A stretch of 64,000 bases of DNA, taken from assembly GCF_010726085.1 (NCBI RefSeq), contig NZ_AP022560.1:868001-932000 (forward strand), given 5' to 3'. This DNA comes from Mycolicibacterium moriokaense (GTDB taxonomy: Bacteria > Actinomycetota > Actinomycetes > Mycobacteriales > Mycobacteriaceae). The first letter of the stretch is position 1. The number at the start of each line of letters is the position of its first letter. Both the position numbers and the translations under genes were made by a program. The notes beneath the pieces are model-generated. The model ran no database searches. It had not been told where the DNA came from and saw nothing but the letters and a program-made list of their open reading frames with translations. Shown in pieces: positions 8,516-17,757 of this stretch.

Positions 8516-11385
8516 GCGAACCGCATTCCACGCCCCGACGCGCGATCGTCCCGCGTCTCATCCGGACGCTGTCGATACCGATCATCATCGGCTGGGTCGC
8601 TCTTGCCGCCGTGCTCGCCGTTGTCTCGCCACCGCTCGACACCGTCGCCGACGAACATTCCGTGTCGATGAGCCCGAAGAACTCCGTGGCGTTCCAAGGA
8701 ATGATGAACATCGGCAAGGTGTTTAAAGAATTCGACACCGACTCAACGGCCATGGTCGTGATCGAGGGTCAAGACAAGCTCGGCGACAGCGCCCACGAGT
8801 ACTACAACCAGATCCTGGCGAAACTGCGGGCCGATCACGAACACGTGCAGTTCGCGCAGGATTTCTGGGGTGACCCGCTGACCGCCGCCGGCGTGCAGAG
8901 CCCCGACGCCAAGGCCGCATACGTTCAGGTGTTCCTGACCGGCGCGCAGGGCACCACGCCCAGCCACGAGTCGGTGGCCGCGGTGCGGGAGATCGTCGAT
9001 TCGGTGCCTGCGCCCCCGGGGGTACAAGCCCACGTCGCCGGCAACGCCGTCCTCGTCGCCGACACGAGCATCGCGGGGCACAAGAGCCTGGCGGTGATGG
9101 CGCTCGTCTCGATCGGCGTCATCCTGGTCATGTTGCTCATCGTCTACCGCTCGATCGCCACCGCGATCATCGCGTTGGTGATGGTGGGTATCGAACTCTT
9201 TGCCGCGCAGGGGGTTACCGCGACAGCGGGCAACTTGAACATCATCGGGCTCACGCCGTATGCGGTCAGCATGGTGACGATGCTCGTCATCGCCGCCGGC
9301 ACGGACTACGTCATCTTCCTGCTCGGCCGGTATCAGGAGGCCAGGTCAAGGGGACTCGATCGGGTGGAGGCCTACTACGACGCGTACCACGGCGTGTGGC
9401 ATGTCATCCTGGGTTCGGGATTGACGATCGCCGGTGCATGTATGTGCCTGACGTTCACCACGCTGCCGTACTTCACCAGTATGGCGTTGCCTTGCGCGAT
9501 CTCGTTACTGGTGGTTGTGGCTGCGGCGCTCACGTTGGCGCCCGCCATTCTGGTCGTCGGTTCCCGATTCGGTCTGCTCGATCCCAAACGTGCGCTGGCG
9601 ACGCGCGGTTGGCGCAAAGTCGGCACGGTGGTGGTCCGGTGGCCCAAGCCGGTCATCGTTGCGACGTCGATCGTCGCGGTCGTCGGGTTCGCCGCTCTGA
9701 TGACGTATGTGCCGCAGTACAACGACGACAAGTTCACACCGGCCGATCTACCGTCCAACATCGCCATGGCCGTCGCCCAGCAGCACTTCTCGAAGGCGCG
9801 GATGAACCCCGAACTGCTGATGCTGGAGGCCGATCACGATCTGCGCAATCCGGCGGACATGCTCATCATCGACCGAGTTGCCAAGAGCGTCTTCCACCTT
9901 CGCGGCATCGAGCGGGTGCAGACCATCACCCGTCCCCTGGGAGCGCCGATAGAGCACAGTTCCATTCCGTTCCAGATCGCGATGCAGAACTCGGCAACTC
10001 TGCAAACGGCCAAGTACAACAACGACAACACCGCACAGATGCTCGAACAGGCCGATGAGCTGAGTAAGACCATCGCCAACATGCAGCGGATGTACGAGAT
10101 CACCAAACAGATCGTGGGGGTGACCCATGATATGACGGCGCGGACCCACGACATGGTGGACACCACCAACGAATTGCGCGACCACATCGCGAATTTCGAC
10201 GATTTCTTCCGCCCGATACGCAACTACTTCTACTGGGAACCGCACTGCTACGACATCCCGATCTGCTTTTCGTTGCGCTCACTGTTCGACTCACTCGACG
10301 GCATCGACCAACTGGCGGGCAAGCTCGAGGGACTCGCCGGTGACATCGACCAACTCGACGTGCTGATGCCGCAGATGCTCGAGGTGTTGCCGCCCACGAT
10401 CGCGTCCATGAAGACCATGCGCGACTTCATGTTGGCGACCCACAGCACCATGGCAGGCATCCAGAAGCAGATGCAGGAGGCCGCCGAGGGCTCGACGATG
10501 ATGGGCAACTACTTCGATCAGGCCAAGAACGACGATTCGTTCTACCTGCCGCCGGAAGTGTTCCAAAACCCCGACTTCGAACGCGGTTTGAAGATGTTCG
10601 TGTCTCCCGACGGCAAGGCCGTTCGGATGATCATCACGCATCAGGGGGATCCCGCCTCGGTCGACGGGATCGAACACGTCGAAGGCATCAGGGACGCCGT
10701 GGCCGACGCGGTCAAAGGCACTCCGATGGAGAACGCGAAGGTGTCGCTTGCGGGAACCGCGTCGCTCTATGCCGATATGCAGAACGGTGTGAAAACCGAC
10801 CTGCTCATCGCCTGCATCGCGTCGATGATCCTGATCTTTGCGATCATGTTGTTGATCACTCGCAGCGTGGTTGCCGCGTTGGTGATCGTGGGGACGGTCG
10901 CGGCCTCGTTGGGCACCGCATGCGGTCTTTCCGTCCTGCTCTGGCAGGACATTCTGGGGCTCGGGGTGCAGTGGATCGTCATCCCGCTGTCGGTAGTGAT
11001 TCTGCTGGCGGTCGGCTCCGACTACAACCTGCTGGTGGTGTCGCGGCTCCGAGAGGAGATCCACGCGGGGCTGAACACCGGCATCATTCGCGCCTTGGGT
11101 GCCACCGGCCGCGTGGTGACCGCTGCGGGGCTGGTCTTCGCGTTCACCATGATGTCGATGATCGTGTCCGATCTGCGGGTGGTGGGCCAGTTGGGTATGA
11201 CGATCGGCATCGGGCTTCTCGTCGACACCCTGATCGTTAGGTCCTTCATGACGCCCTCGATCGCGGCGGCGCTCGGCCGCTGGTTCTGGTGGCCGCTGAA
11301 CACCTTCCGGATCCTCGATCGGTATCGCCGAACGGACGAGCGGCAGGCGGATACCGCACCGATCACCGAATCGGCGATGCAGTGA
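8512..11385 (+). CDS. MmpL-family RND transporter
   Basis: 957 residues with the twofold MmpL layout: TM1, a periplasmic domain, TM2-6, then a second periplasmic domain, TM7 and TM8-12. The proton-relay Asp-Tyr pairs are in AAGTDYVIFLL and AVGSDYNLLVV. Between them a long helical insert (about residues 500-665, rich in heptads such as MLEQADELSKTIANM) resembles the coiled-coil arm of the MmpL4/MmpL5 type, which reaches through the periplasm. Two cysteines near EPHCYDIPICF may cap it. The gene is coupled to mmpS. The exported substrate could be a siderophore, glycopeptidolipid-type lipid or drug. Confidence 0.94.
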   Translation: MSEPHSTPRRAIVPRLIRTLSIPIIIGWVALAAVLAVVSPPLDTVADEHSVSMSPKNSVAFQGMMNIGKVFKEFDTDSTAMVVIEGQDKLGDSAHEYYNQILAKLRADHEHVQFAQDFWGDPLTAAGVQSPDAKAAYVQVFLTGAQGTTPSHESVAAVREIVDSVPAPPGVQAHVAGNAVLVADTSIAGHKSLAVMALVSIGVILVMLLIVYRSIATAIIALVMVGIELFAAQGVTATAGNLNIIGLTPYAVSMVTMLVIAAGTDYVIFLLGRYQEARSRGLDRVEAYYDAYHGVWHVILGSGLTIAGACMCLTFTTLPYFTSMALPCAISLLVVVAAALTLAPAILVVGSRFGLLDPKRALATRGWRKVGTVVVRWPKPVIVATSIVAVVGFAALMTYVPQYNDDKFTPADLPSNIAMAVAQQHFSKARMNPELLMLEADHDLRNPADMLIIDRVAKSVFHLRGIERVQTITRPLGAPIEHSSIPFQIAMQNSATLQTAKYNNDNTAQMLEQADELSKTIANMQRMYEITKQIVGVTHDMTARTHDMVDTTNELRDHIANFDDFFRPIRNYFYWEPHCYDIPICFSLRSLFDSLDGIDQLAGKLEGLAGDIDQLDVLMPQMLEVLPPTIASMKTMRDFMLATHSTMAGIQKQMQEAAEGSTMMGNYFDQAKNDDSFYLPPEVFQNPDFERGLKMFVSPDGKAVRMIITHQGDPASVDGIEHVEGIRDAVADAVKGTPMENAKVSLAGTASLYADMQNGVKTDLLIACIASMILIFAIMLLITRSVVAALVIVGTVAASLGTACGLSVLLWQDILGLGVQWIVIPLSVVILLAVGSDYNLLVVSRLREEIHAGLNTGIIRALGATGRVVTAAGLVFAFTMMSMIVSDLRVVGQLGMTIGIGLLVDTLIVRSFMTPSIAAALGRWFWWPLNTFRILDRYRRTDERQADTAPITESAMQ

Positions 11386-11402
11386 AAACCGGGGCTCACG
11401 CG

Positions 11403-12002
11403 ATGTCGGAATCGAAACTGCGGCGGCGCACGGACGGCCGGTTGGACCGGTCGCGCGACCCCGCGATCCTCGATGCCGCCCTGGCCTGCCTGACGGAGAA
11501 GGGTTACGACGCCACCAACATGAACGACGTGGCCGAGCGCGCGGGGGTCGGAAAGGCGGCGATCTATCGGCGTTGGTCGTCGAAGGCGGCCTTGATGGCC
11601 GACGCCCTGGTCTATTGGCGGCCCGATCTGCTCGACAACAGCGCTCCCGACACCGGAAGCCTGCGTGGGGATTTCGACGAGCTCGTCGAGCGTGTGAAAC
11701 GCAACGACGAATCCCTCGTGACGAACGACCTGATCCTGCGCGTCGCGGTCGAGGCCGCCAACGATCCGGAACTGGCGTCCGCGCTGGATCACCTGATGCT
11801 GTTGCGGGGGCCGCGCGTCATCTCGGCGATCCTGCGTCAAGCCCAGGCCCGCGGCGAGATCGCCGCCGAGAAGGACTTGGCCTTGATCGCCGACGTCGCC
11901 ACCGCGATGAGCCTGCTGCGGGTGATCCGGGGGCAACGGGTCGATTCCGCATACGTGCGGCAGGTGATCGACACGTTGGTGCTGCCCGCCGTCGAGGACT
12001 GA
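11403..12002 (+). CDS. TetR-family regulator of the mmpS-mmpL operon
   Basis: 199 residues. The N-terminal helix-turn-helix (DPAILDAALACLTEKGYDAT, then VAERAGVGKAAIYRRWSSKA, residues about 21-65) is followed by a TetR ligand-binding domain. A GTG at 11382 that overlaps the mmpL stop (GTGA) is an alternative start adding seven residues. As the last gene of the mmpS-mmpL unit it is likely to control that unit, possibly through the palindrome at 8031, and to respond to the exported compound or a drug. It is also close to the accessory cluster, but its sequence differs from the TetR at 23244. Confidence 0.88.
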   Translation: MSESKLRRRTDGRLDRSRDPAILDAALACLTEKGYDATNMNDVAERAGVGKAAIYRRWSSKAALMADALVYWRPDLLDNSAPDTGSLRGDFDELVERVKRNDESLVTNDLILRVAVEAANDPELASALDHLMLLRGPRVISAILRQAQARGEIAAEKDLALIADVATAMSLLRVIRGQRVDSAYVRQVIDTLVLPAVED

Positions 12003-12032
12003 GTCGGTTCCTTCGTCGGACTTCTCGGCGTA

Positions 12033-12048
12033 CTATACGCTCGTACAG
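12033..12048. promoter_or_regulatory. Regulon operator 1 (CTATACGCTCGTACAG)
   Basis: First of seven copies of a 16-bp near-palindrome, consensus CTRTACNNNYGTAYRG. It ends 22 bp before the GTG start of the GMC oxidoreductase gene. Confidence 0.75.
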
Positions 12049-12070
12049 GATGGTGGGAAGAGGGGCTGCA

Positions 12071-13672
12071 GTGACGCGCTACGACTACATCATCGCCGGG
12101 GCCGGATCGGCAGGCTGCGTGTTGGCGAACCGCTTGTCGAAGGACCCGGGGATCAGCGTGCTGCTGCTCGAGGCGGGCGGTCCCGACCGCAGCCCGTGGC
12201 TGCACATCCCCAAAGGGTCGGGAAAGCTGTTCGACAGCGAGAAGTTCATGTGGCACTACGAGACGACGCCGTTCGGCCCCAAACCCCATGTCGAGCAGTG
12301 GATGCGCGGCAAGGTGATCGGGGGCTCGAGCTCGATCAACGGGATGATCTACAACCGCGGTAACCGCGCGGACTACGACGGCCTCGAGCGTCTCGGCAAC
12401 AAGGGATGGGGCTGGGACGACATCCTGCCGATCTTCAAGACCTTCGAGGACAACGAGTTCGGGGCAACCGCCAGCCGCGGTGTCGGCGGCCCGCTGCACG
12501 TTTCCGTACCGCGCGACCCGGACCCCTTGTGCGAGGAGATGATCGAGGCCGCGACCGGCATTGGGCTGAGCCGGGTGCAGGACATAAACGAGTCCGACGA
12601 GGCGCGGATCGGCTATGCCACCTCAACGATCCGCGACGGACGTCGCGTCAGCGCGGCCACCGCATTTCTCAAACCCGCACTGCGTCGGCCCAATCTGGAG
12701 GTTCGCACCGGAGTCACCGCGCGGCGGGTGGTGTTCGACGACGACCGCGCGGTGGGCTTCGAAGTGGCGACCGGCGAGGGCACCGAAGAGATCAGGGCCA
12801 CCCGCGAGGTGATCATCGCCCTCGGCAGCCTGAACTCGCCACGGCTGCTGCAGCTTTCGGGTATCGGCCCACATGAGGTGCTGACCCGCGCCGGCGTGCC
12901 CGTACGCCTCGAACGGGAGAACGTCGGCCGCAGGATGCGTGAACATCGCTGCGCCACTTTGCGGTATCGCTTGAAAGAGGACCTGGGCTACAACAAGCGC
13001 CTGGCCACCAGCCTGGGGCAGGCCCTCACCGGCATGAAGTACCTCGCCACTCGCAAGGGTCCGCTCGCGGCGCCGTCCTTCGACGTCGTCGGCTTCGTCA
13101 AGGCGCAACCGGGTGCCGAACGGCCGGGCGGGCAGGTCATGATGGGACCTTGGACGCTACCGCCGTACAACACCGGCGAGCCGGTCGTCATCGAGCGGGA
13201 ACCGGGGATCTCCTGCCTGGGCATGGTGCTGCGCCCCACCTCGCAGGGGTTTGTCGAGATCACCTCCGCGGATCCGGCCGGTCCCCTGCGTATCACCCCG
13301 AACTACTTGCAGACCGCGGACGACCGCGCGGCGACGGCGAACCTGCTGCGCACGATGCGGTCGATCTTCGACCAGTCGCCGATCGCCGAACGGATAAGCC
13401 ACGAAACGTATCCCGGACCCGAGGTGAGCAGTGATGAGGAGCTGGTGGACGCGGCGCTCGACGGCGGCTACTGCGGCTATCACGCCGTTGGCACGTGCGC
13501 CATGGGCCCGAATGAGGACGACGTCGTCGACAGCCAGTTGCGTGTGAGGGGAGTCGACGGATTACGCGTGGTGGACTGCTCGGTGATGCCGACCATGGTC
13601 GCGGGGAACCTCAACGGACCGGTGATGGCGATGGCTTGGCGCGCAGCGGATTTCATACTGCACGGGCGCTAG
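12071..13672 (+). CDS. GMC-family FAD oxidoreductase (choline-dehydrogenase-like)
   Basis: 533 residues from the GTG at 12071. It has the GMC dinucleotide motif (IIAGAGSAGCVLANRLS, residues 6-22), the FAD signature GKVIGGSSSINGMIYNRG, and the C-terminal signature HAVGTCAMG. The second active-site motif NLNGP appears where many members have His-Asn. These enzymes oxidise alcohol groups of sugars, choline, sterols or polyethers to carbonyls. A copy of the cluster palindrome stands just upstream, so it is probably controlled with the SDR and P450 genes. Its stop overlaps the convergent aminotransferase stop by 4 bp. The substrate is unknown. Confidence 0.9.
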   Translation: MTRYDYIIAGAGSAGCVLANRLSKDPGISVLLLEAGGPDRSPWLHIPKGSGKLFDSEKFMWHYETTPFGPKPHVEQWMRGKVIGGSSSINGMIYNRGNRADYDGLERLGNKGWGWDDILPIFKTFEDNEFGATASRGVGGPLHVSVPRDPDPLCEEMIEAATGIGLSRVQDINESDEARIGYATSTIRDGRRVSAATAFLKPALRRPNLEVRTGVTARRVVFDDDRAVGFEVATGEGTEEIRATREVIIALGSLNSPRLLQLSGIGPHEVLTRAGVPVRLERENVGRRMREHRCATLRYRLKEDLGYNKRLATSLGQALTGMKYLATRKGPLAAPSFDVVGFVKAQPGAERPGGQVMMGPWTLPPYNTGEPVVIEREPGISCLGMVLRPTSQGFVEITSADPAGPLRITPNYLQTADDRAATANLLRTMRSIFDQSPIAERISHETYPGPEVSSDEELVDAALDGGYCGYHAVGTCAMGPNEDDVVDSQLRVRGVDGLRVVDCSVMPTMVAGNLNGPVMAMAWRAADFILHGR

Positions 13673-15018
13673 ATGCCGAGGGCGGCCGTGAATTCGGTGA
13701 CAAACCAGTCGACGTCGGACATCGAAAACACCAGCGGTGGACGGATCTTCAGGACATTGCCGTCGTGGCCGCACACCGAGATCAGCACACGCCGCTCCCG
13801 CAGCGCGTTGACGAGCCGACGGGCCTGCTCGCGGTCGGGCGTCTTCGTCTCGGGATCGGCGACGATCTCGACGCCCACGTAGAGGCCCGCGCCGCGGACG
13901 TCGCCCAACCGGGGATCGTCGATTTCCGCCAAATGCGTCCGCAGGGCTTGCCCCACGGTCGCGGCGTTGGCCATCAACCCCTCGTTTTCGATCACGTCGA
14001 GAACCGCCGACGCCGCGGCGATCGACACCGGGTTGCCGCCGAAGGTGTTGAAGTACGCGACACCCACCGCGAACGGTTCGAGCACGTCCGCACGCGCGGC
14101 CATCGCGGCGATCGGGATGCCATTACCCATCGGCTTGCCCGTGGTCACGATGTCGGGCACGACGCCGTGGCGGTCGAAACCCCACATCGCGTCACCCGTG
14201 CGCGCGAATCCAGGCTGCACCTCGTCGGCGATGAACACCCCGCCGCGGGCGCGCAGTTCGGCGACGGCGGGTCCGAGCGCCGAGGTGTCGGTGTAGATGC
14301 CGTCGGACGAGAAGACGGTGTCCACGATCAGGGCACTGACACCGTAGCCGGACGCCGTCAGATCGTCGGCGGCTCGCGCCACGTCCGCCGCGAAGCGGGT
14401 GGCGAGTTGGTCCGCGGGTATGCGGTAGGTATCGGGTGGGTCGACGATCCGCACATTGGGCCCGATGATGGTCGCACCGCCGAGCGACGGCGAGATCGCG
14501 GTCACCAGTGCCGTGTTGCCGTGGTAGGCGTCGCGGGTGATGATGACACCCGTTGCACCGGAACGCATCTCGGCAACGCGTAGCGCCAGGTCGTTCGCTT
14601 CGGACCCGGTGCAGGCGTACATGACCCGATCCACTTCGTCGGGCATCGTGGCCAGCAGCCGCTCGGAGTACTCGACGATGCCGCGGTGCAGGTAACGGGT
14701 GTGCGTGTTCAGCGTCGCCATCTGCCGCGACACCGCCTCCACCACGTGCGGATGGCAGTGCCCGACGCTGGCCACGTTGTTGTAGGCGTCGAGATAGCGC
14801 TCGCCGTCGGCGTCGAACAGATGGCTGCCCTGCCCACGGACCAGGTGCACCGGACGGTCGTAGAACAGCCGGTAGGCGGGGCCGAGGACCCGTTCACGGT
14901 CGGCGATCAGCGGATCACCACCCGACCCCGCCGAGTAGCTGTTGGAGTCCATGATGTTCGAGAAGCTCACGGCCAGTGCCTCCGGCATACGCAGATGATT
15001 GCTGTCAGTCTGCTGCAT
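13669..15018 (-). CDS. Class-III PLP enzyme resembling AGXT2L-type phospholyases
   Basis: Up to 449 residues; a second ATG at 14988 gives 439. The fold-type-I class-III aminotransferase core is complete: PLP lysine in TTGKPMGNG, cofactor aspartate in FIADEVQPGF, and TGSEANDLALR. Segments AYNNVASVGHCHP and LNTHTRYLH closely recall ethanolamine-phosphate and 5-phosphohydroxylysine phospho-lyases (AGXT2L1/2). Those enzymes eliminate phosphate and ammonia from amino-alcohol phosphates instead of transaminating. The divergent neighbour at 15045 is an APH-fold kinase that could make such a phosphate. An ordinary omega-aminotransferase remains the alternative. No cluster palindrome is present between the two genes. 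Confidence 0.85.
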   Translation of the reverse strand: MQQTDSNHLRMPEALAVSFSNIMDSNSYSAGSGGDPLIADRERVLGPAYRLFYDRPVHLVRGQGSHLFDADGERYLDAYNNVASVGHCHPHVVEAVSRQMATLNTHTRYLHRGIVEYSERLLATMPDEVDRVMYACTGSEANDLALRVAEMRSGATGVIITRDAYHGNTALVTAISPSLGGATIIGPNVRIVDPPDTYRIPADQLATRFAADVARAADDLTASGYGVSALIVDTVFSSDGIYTDTSALGPAVAELRARGGVFIADEVQPGFARTGDAMWGFDRHGVVPDIVTTGKPMGNGIPIAAMAARADVLEPFAVGVAYFNTFGGNPVSIAAASAVLDVIENEGLMANAATVGQALRTHLAEIDDPRLGDVRGAGLYVGVEIVADPETKTPDREQARRLVNALRERRVLISVCGHDGNVLKIRPPLVFSMSDVDWFVTEFTAALGI

Positions 15019-15044
15019 CGGCCCGCGTGGGTCACACTGTGGGA

Positions 15045-16049
15045 GTGTCAGGACTCCCCGCCGATCACGATCTGTACGCGCGCGCAGCCCTGCCGTCCTA
15101 CGGGCGGGCCCCCGACGCGCCGTTACGCCTGCTCAGCCTGTCGGAGAACGCCACGTACCTGGTGGACGACGGCGATCCGCTGGTGCTGCGGGTGCACCGG
15201 GCCGATTACCACTCGCTGGACGCGATCCGCTCGGAGCTGGCCTGGATGGCGGCGCTGCGCGAGCAGACCGACGTGGTGACGCCGCAGCTCGTCCCGGCGC
15301 AGGACGGCAGCGAGGTGGTCGCGGTGGTACGCAACGAGCTGCCGCTCAACGTCGACGCCGTGACGTTCATCACCGGCTGCACGGCGGAGGAGATGCCGGA
15401 GGCGGTCGGCTTCGACCAGCTCGGCCGGATCACCGCCACCATGCACGATCACGTCCAGCAGTGGGAGGCACCGTCCTACTTCACGCGCTTCTCCTGGGAC
15501 CTCGACTCGATGATCGGCCCCAACGGTCGATGGGGTAATTGGCGCGACGCTCCCGGGTTGAGCGCCGCCGACGAGGCCACGCTCGAACGAACCGTCGCGG
15601 AGCTACAGCGCCGCCTCAGCGAATTCGGTTGTACTCCAGATCGATTCGGCTTGATCCACGCGGACCTGCGGATGGCGAACCTGATGATCGACCCGCAGGT
15701 CCCGAACGGTCCCATCACCGTGATCGACTTCGACGACTGTGGCTGGTCATGGCATCTCGCCGATCTCGGCGCTGTGGTGTCGTTCATCGAGGACACGCCG
15801 GTGGCCGAGACGATGATCGCAGGGTGGCTCTCGGGCTATCAAGAGCAGCGAAAATTACCCGCCGAGCATCTCGAGATGATCCCCTCGTTCGTGATGCTGC
15901 GCAGGCTGCAACTCACCGCATGGGTGGCATCGCATGCCTTCGCCGACAGCGCAATCGAGTTCGCCGACGGTTTCGCCGAGCGCACAGCGCAACTCGCGGG
16001 TCGCTACCTCGGCGACCGGGACTGGTTGCGCGGCGCCATCTACGCCTAG
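15045..16049 (+). CDS. APH-fold small-molecule kinase (hydroxylysine-kinase / homoserine-kinase-like)
   Basis: 334 residues from the GTG at 15045. It belongs to the choline-kinase/aminoglycoside-phosphotransferase fold: nucleotide-binding loop around ENATYLVDD, catalytic loop LIHADLRMANLMID (Brenner-type HxDxxxxN) and metal-binding VIDFDDCGW. Members phosphorylate a hydroxyl of a small metabolite. Because it is divergently paired with a phospholyase-like PLP enzyme, a likely role is phosphorylation of an amino alcohol that the neighbour then eliminates, as in the hydroxylysine and phosphoethanolamine routes. This pairing is an inference; no substrate is visible. The 26-bp gap leaves little room for a leader. 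Confidence 0.82.
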   Translation: MSGLPADHDLYARAALPSYGRAPDAPLRLLSLSENATYLVDDGDPLVLRVHRADYHSLDAIRSELAWMAALREQTDVVTPQLVPAQDGSEVVAVVRNELPLNVDAVTFITGCTAEEMPEAVGFDQLGRITATMHDHVQQWEAPSYFTRFSWDLDSMIGPNGRWGNWRDAPGLSAADEATLERTVAELQRRLSEFGCTPDRFGLIHADLRMANLMIDPQVPNGPITVIDFDDCGWSWHLADLGAVVSFIEDTPVAETMIAGWLSGYQEQRKLPAEHLEMIPSFVMLRRLQLTAWVASHAFADSAIEFADGFAERTAQLAGRYLGDRDWLRGAIYA

Positions 16050-16105
16050 TCGTCTCGCGCTTCGTCGCCGCATGTCCAACCATTGGTTACCCGAGTCGCG
16101 GTGTG

Positions 16106-16121
16106 CTATACATTCGTACAG
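16106..16121. promoter_or_regulatory. Regulon operator 2 (CTATACATTCGTACAG)
   Basis: Second copy of the cluster palindrome, ending 17 bp before the GTG of the first SDR gene. It differs from copy 1 only in the central spacer. Confidence 0.75.
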
Positions 16122-16138
16122 CGAGGCGAGGAGCAGCG

Positions 16139-16882
16139 GTGAGTCGAGTGGCGGTGGTGACCGGCGGCGCGTCGGGTCTGGGTGAGGCAATCTGCACTGG
16201 GCTGGCCGCGGACGGTCACCGAGTCGGCGTGCTGGACGTCGACGCTGATGCCGCTGAGAAACTCGCCGCGGACTTGCGCGGACGCGGTGCGCAGGCCATC
16301 GCCGTGGCGGTCGATGTGGCAGACGAGGCAGCGGTTGAGCGCGCATTCGCCGCTGTCCGAGCCGAATTCGGTCCCGTCGCGATCCTGGTGACCAGTGCCG
16401 CTATCGGCGGCTTCACCCGCTTCGACAAGATCACCGTCGACGAATGGAACAGGTATCTCGCAGTCAACCTGACCGGGACATTCCTGAGCATCCGGGCCGC
16501 ACTGTCCGACATGGTCGCAGCGGGCTGGGGCAGGGTCGTGACGATCTCGTCCGCCGCGGGGCAGCAGGGTGGGCCGAAGCAGGGGCACTATTCGGCGACC
16601 AAGGGCGGCGTCATCGCAATGACCAAGACTGTCGCGCGCGACTACGCCCGGTACGGCATCACCGCGAACTCCGTGCCGCCGTTCGCCATTGAGACACCGA
16701 TGCTGCGCCAGCAGCAGGCCGAAGGCAAACTTCCGCCGGACGAGTACCTGACGCAGGCTATTCCGGCAGGCCGGGTCGGCGGCCCCGAGGATGTGGCGGG
16801 CGTGTGCTCGTTCCTGTGCTCGGACAGCGCCGGATACATCACCGGACAGGTCATCGGAGTCAACGGCGGTGCGGTGGTCTGA
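16139..16882 (+). CDS. Short-chain dehydrogenase/reductase (SDR 1)
   Basis: 247 residues, classical SDR: cofactor motif TGGASGLGE (residues 8-16), catalytic serine in TISSAAG, and YSATKG catalytic Tyr-Lys. It is closest in appearance to FabG/BadH-type enzymes that interconvert hydroxyl and keto groups on acyl-CoA or cyclic alcohols. Aspartate after the second strand (VLDVDAD) predicts NAD(H) preference. It heads an operon with the next gene, 11 bp downstream, and is preceded by operator 2. Confidence 0.9.
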   Translation: MSRVAVVTGGASGLGEAICTGLAADGHRVGVLDVDADAAEKLAADLRGRGAQAIAVAVDVADEAAVERAFAAVRAEFGPVAILVTSAAIGGFTRFDKITVDEWNRYLAVNLTGTFLSIRAALSDMVAAGWGRVVTISSAAGQQGGPKQGHYSATKGGVIAMTKTVARDYARYGITANSVPPFAIETPMLRQQQAEGKLPPDEYLTQAIPAGRVGGPEDVAGVCSFLCSDSAGYITGQVIGVNGGAVV

Positions 16883-16893
16883 AAGGAGTCGGC

Positions 16894-17754
16894 ATGACTG
16901 AGAATCGACCGGTCGCCGTGGTGACGGGAGCGAGCCGCGGCGCAGGCGCCGGAATCGCACATGCGCTGGGAGCGCACGGTTGCATCGTCTACGTAACGGG
17001 CCGCACCGTCGCGAGCGATGGAACTGTGCGCGGAACCATCGGCGAGACAGCCGAAATAGTCAGCGCCGCGGGGGGTGTCGGCATCCCCGTACCGGTCGAT
17101 CACGCTGACGACGACCAGGTCTCCGCATTCTTCGAGCAGGTGGCGCGCGAGCAGGGCCGCATCGACATCCTGGTCAACAACGCCGCGATCATCCGCGACG
17201 AGATGATGGGGCGCACCAAGTTCTGGGAAGAACCGATCAACGTCATCGATACGCTCAACGTCGGACTGCGCAGCAGTTATGTGGCGACCGTGTATGCCGC
17301 GCCCCTGATGGTGCCGCACGGCAAGGGTCTGGTCGTCTTCACGTCATCGTCGGGTGCTGTGCATTACGCCTTCGGGCCGGCCTACGGAGTCCCGAAGGCG
17401 GGTGTCGACAAGATGGCGGCCGATATGGCGTTCGACTTCAAAGACACCGGGATCGCCGCCGTCTCGATATGGATGGGCTCGCTGCTGACCGACCGGGTCC
17501 GCGCGATCATCGCAAGCAATCCCGAGAAGTTCGGCCACATCCTCGAGACCGCTGAGACGCCGGAACTGACCGGGCACGTGATCTGGGAGCTGTTCCGCGA
17601 TCCGGAGGTCATGGCCGTCACCGGGCAGACGCTGATCGGCGCCGAACTGGCCGTCAAGTACGGGATCACCGACGAGGGAGGACGCCAACCACCCTCCTAC
17701 CGTGAGCTTTTCGATGTTCACCCGCACCAGCAGTATGGGCATGTGATGCGGTAG
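16894..17754 (+). CDS. DHRS1-like short-chain dehydrogenase/reductase (SDR 2)
   Basis: 286 residues with an AAGGAG ribosome site 6 bp before the ATG. The cofactor motif is TGASRGAGAG, where the middle glycine position holds Ala-Gly as in DHRS1-type enzymes, and YGVPKA carries the catalytic Tyr-Lys. VDHADDDQV and the extended C-terminus also match the DHRS1 subgroup, whose members reduce steroid and small carbonyl substrates with NADPH. It is co-transcribed with SDR 1. Three bases separate its stop from the convergent nitroreductase gene. Confidence 0.88.
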   Translation: MTENRPVAVVTGASRGAGAGIAHALGAHGCIVYVTGRTVASDGTVRGTIGETAEIVSAAGGVGIPVPVDHADDDQVSAFFEQVAREQGRIDILVNNAAIIRDEMMGRTKFWEEPINVIDTLNVGLRSSYVATVYAAPLMVPHGKGLVVFTSSSGAVHYAFGPAYGVPKAGVDKMAADMAFDFKDTGIAAVSIWMGSLLTDRVRAIIASNPEKFGHILETAETPELTGHVIWELFRDPEVMAVTGQTLIGAELAVKYGITDEGGRQPPSYRELFDVHPHQQYGHVMR

Positions 17755-17757
17755 CGC

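Noticed and set aside
11573..12070. N-terminal extension of the GMC oxidoreductase by 166 codons
   Set aside because: The extension overlaps the TetR gene in another frame and an operator; the GTG at 12071 gives the exact GMC N-terminus.
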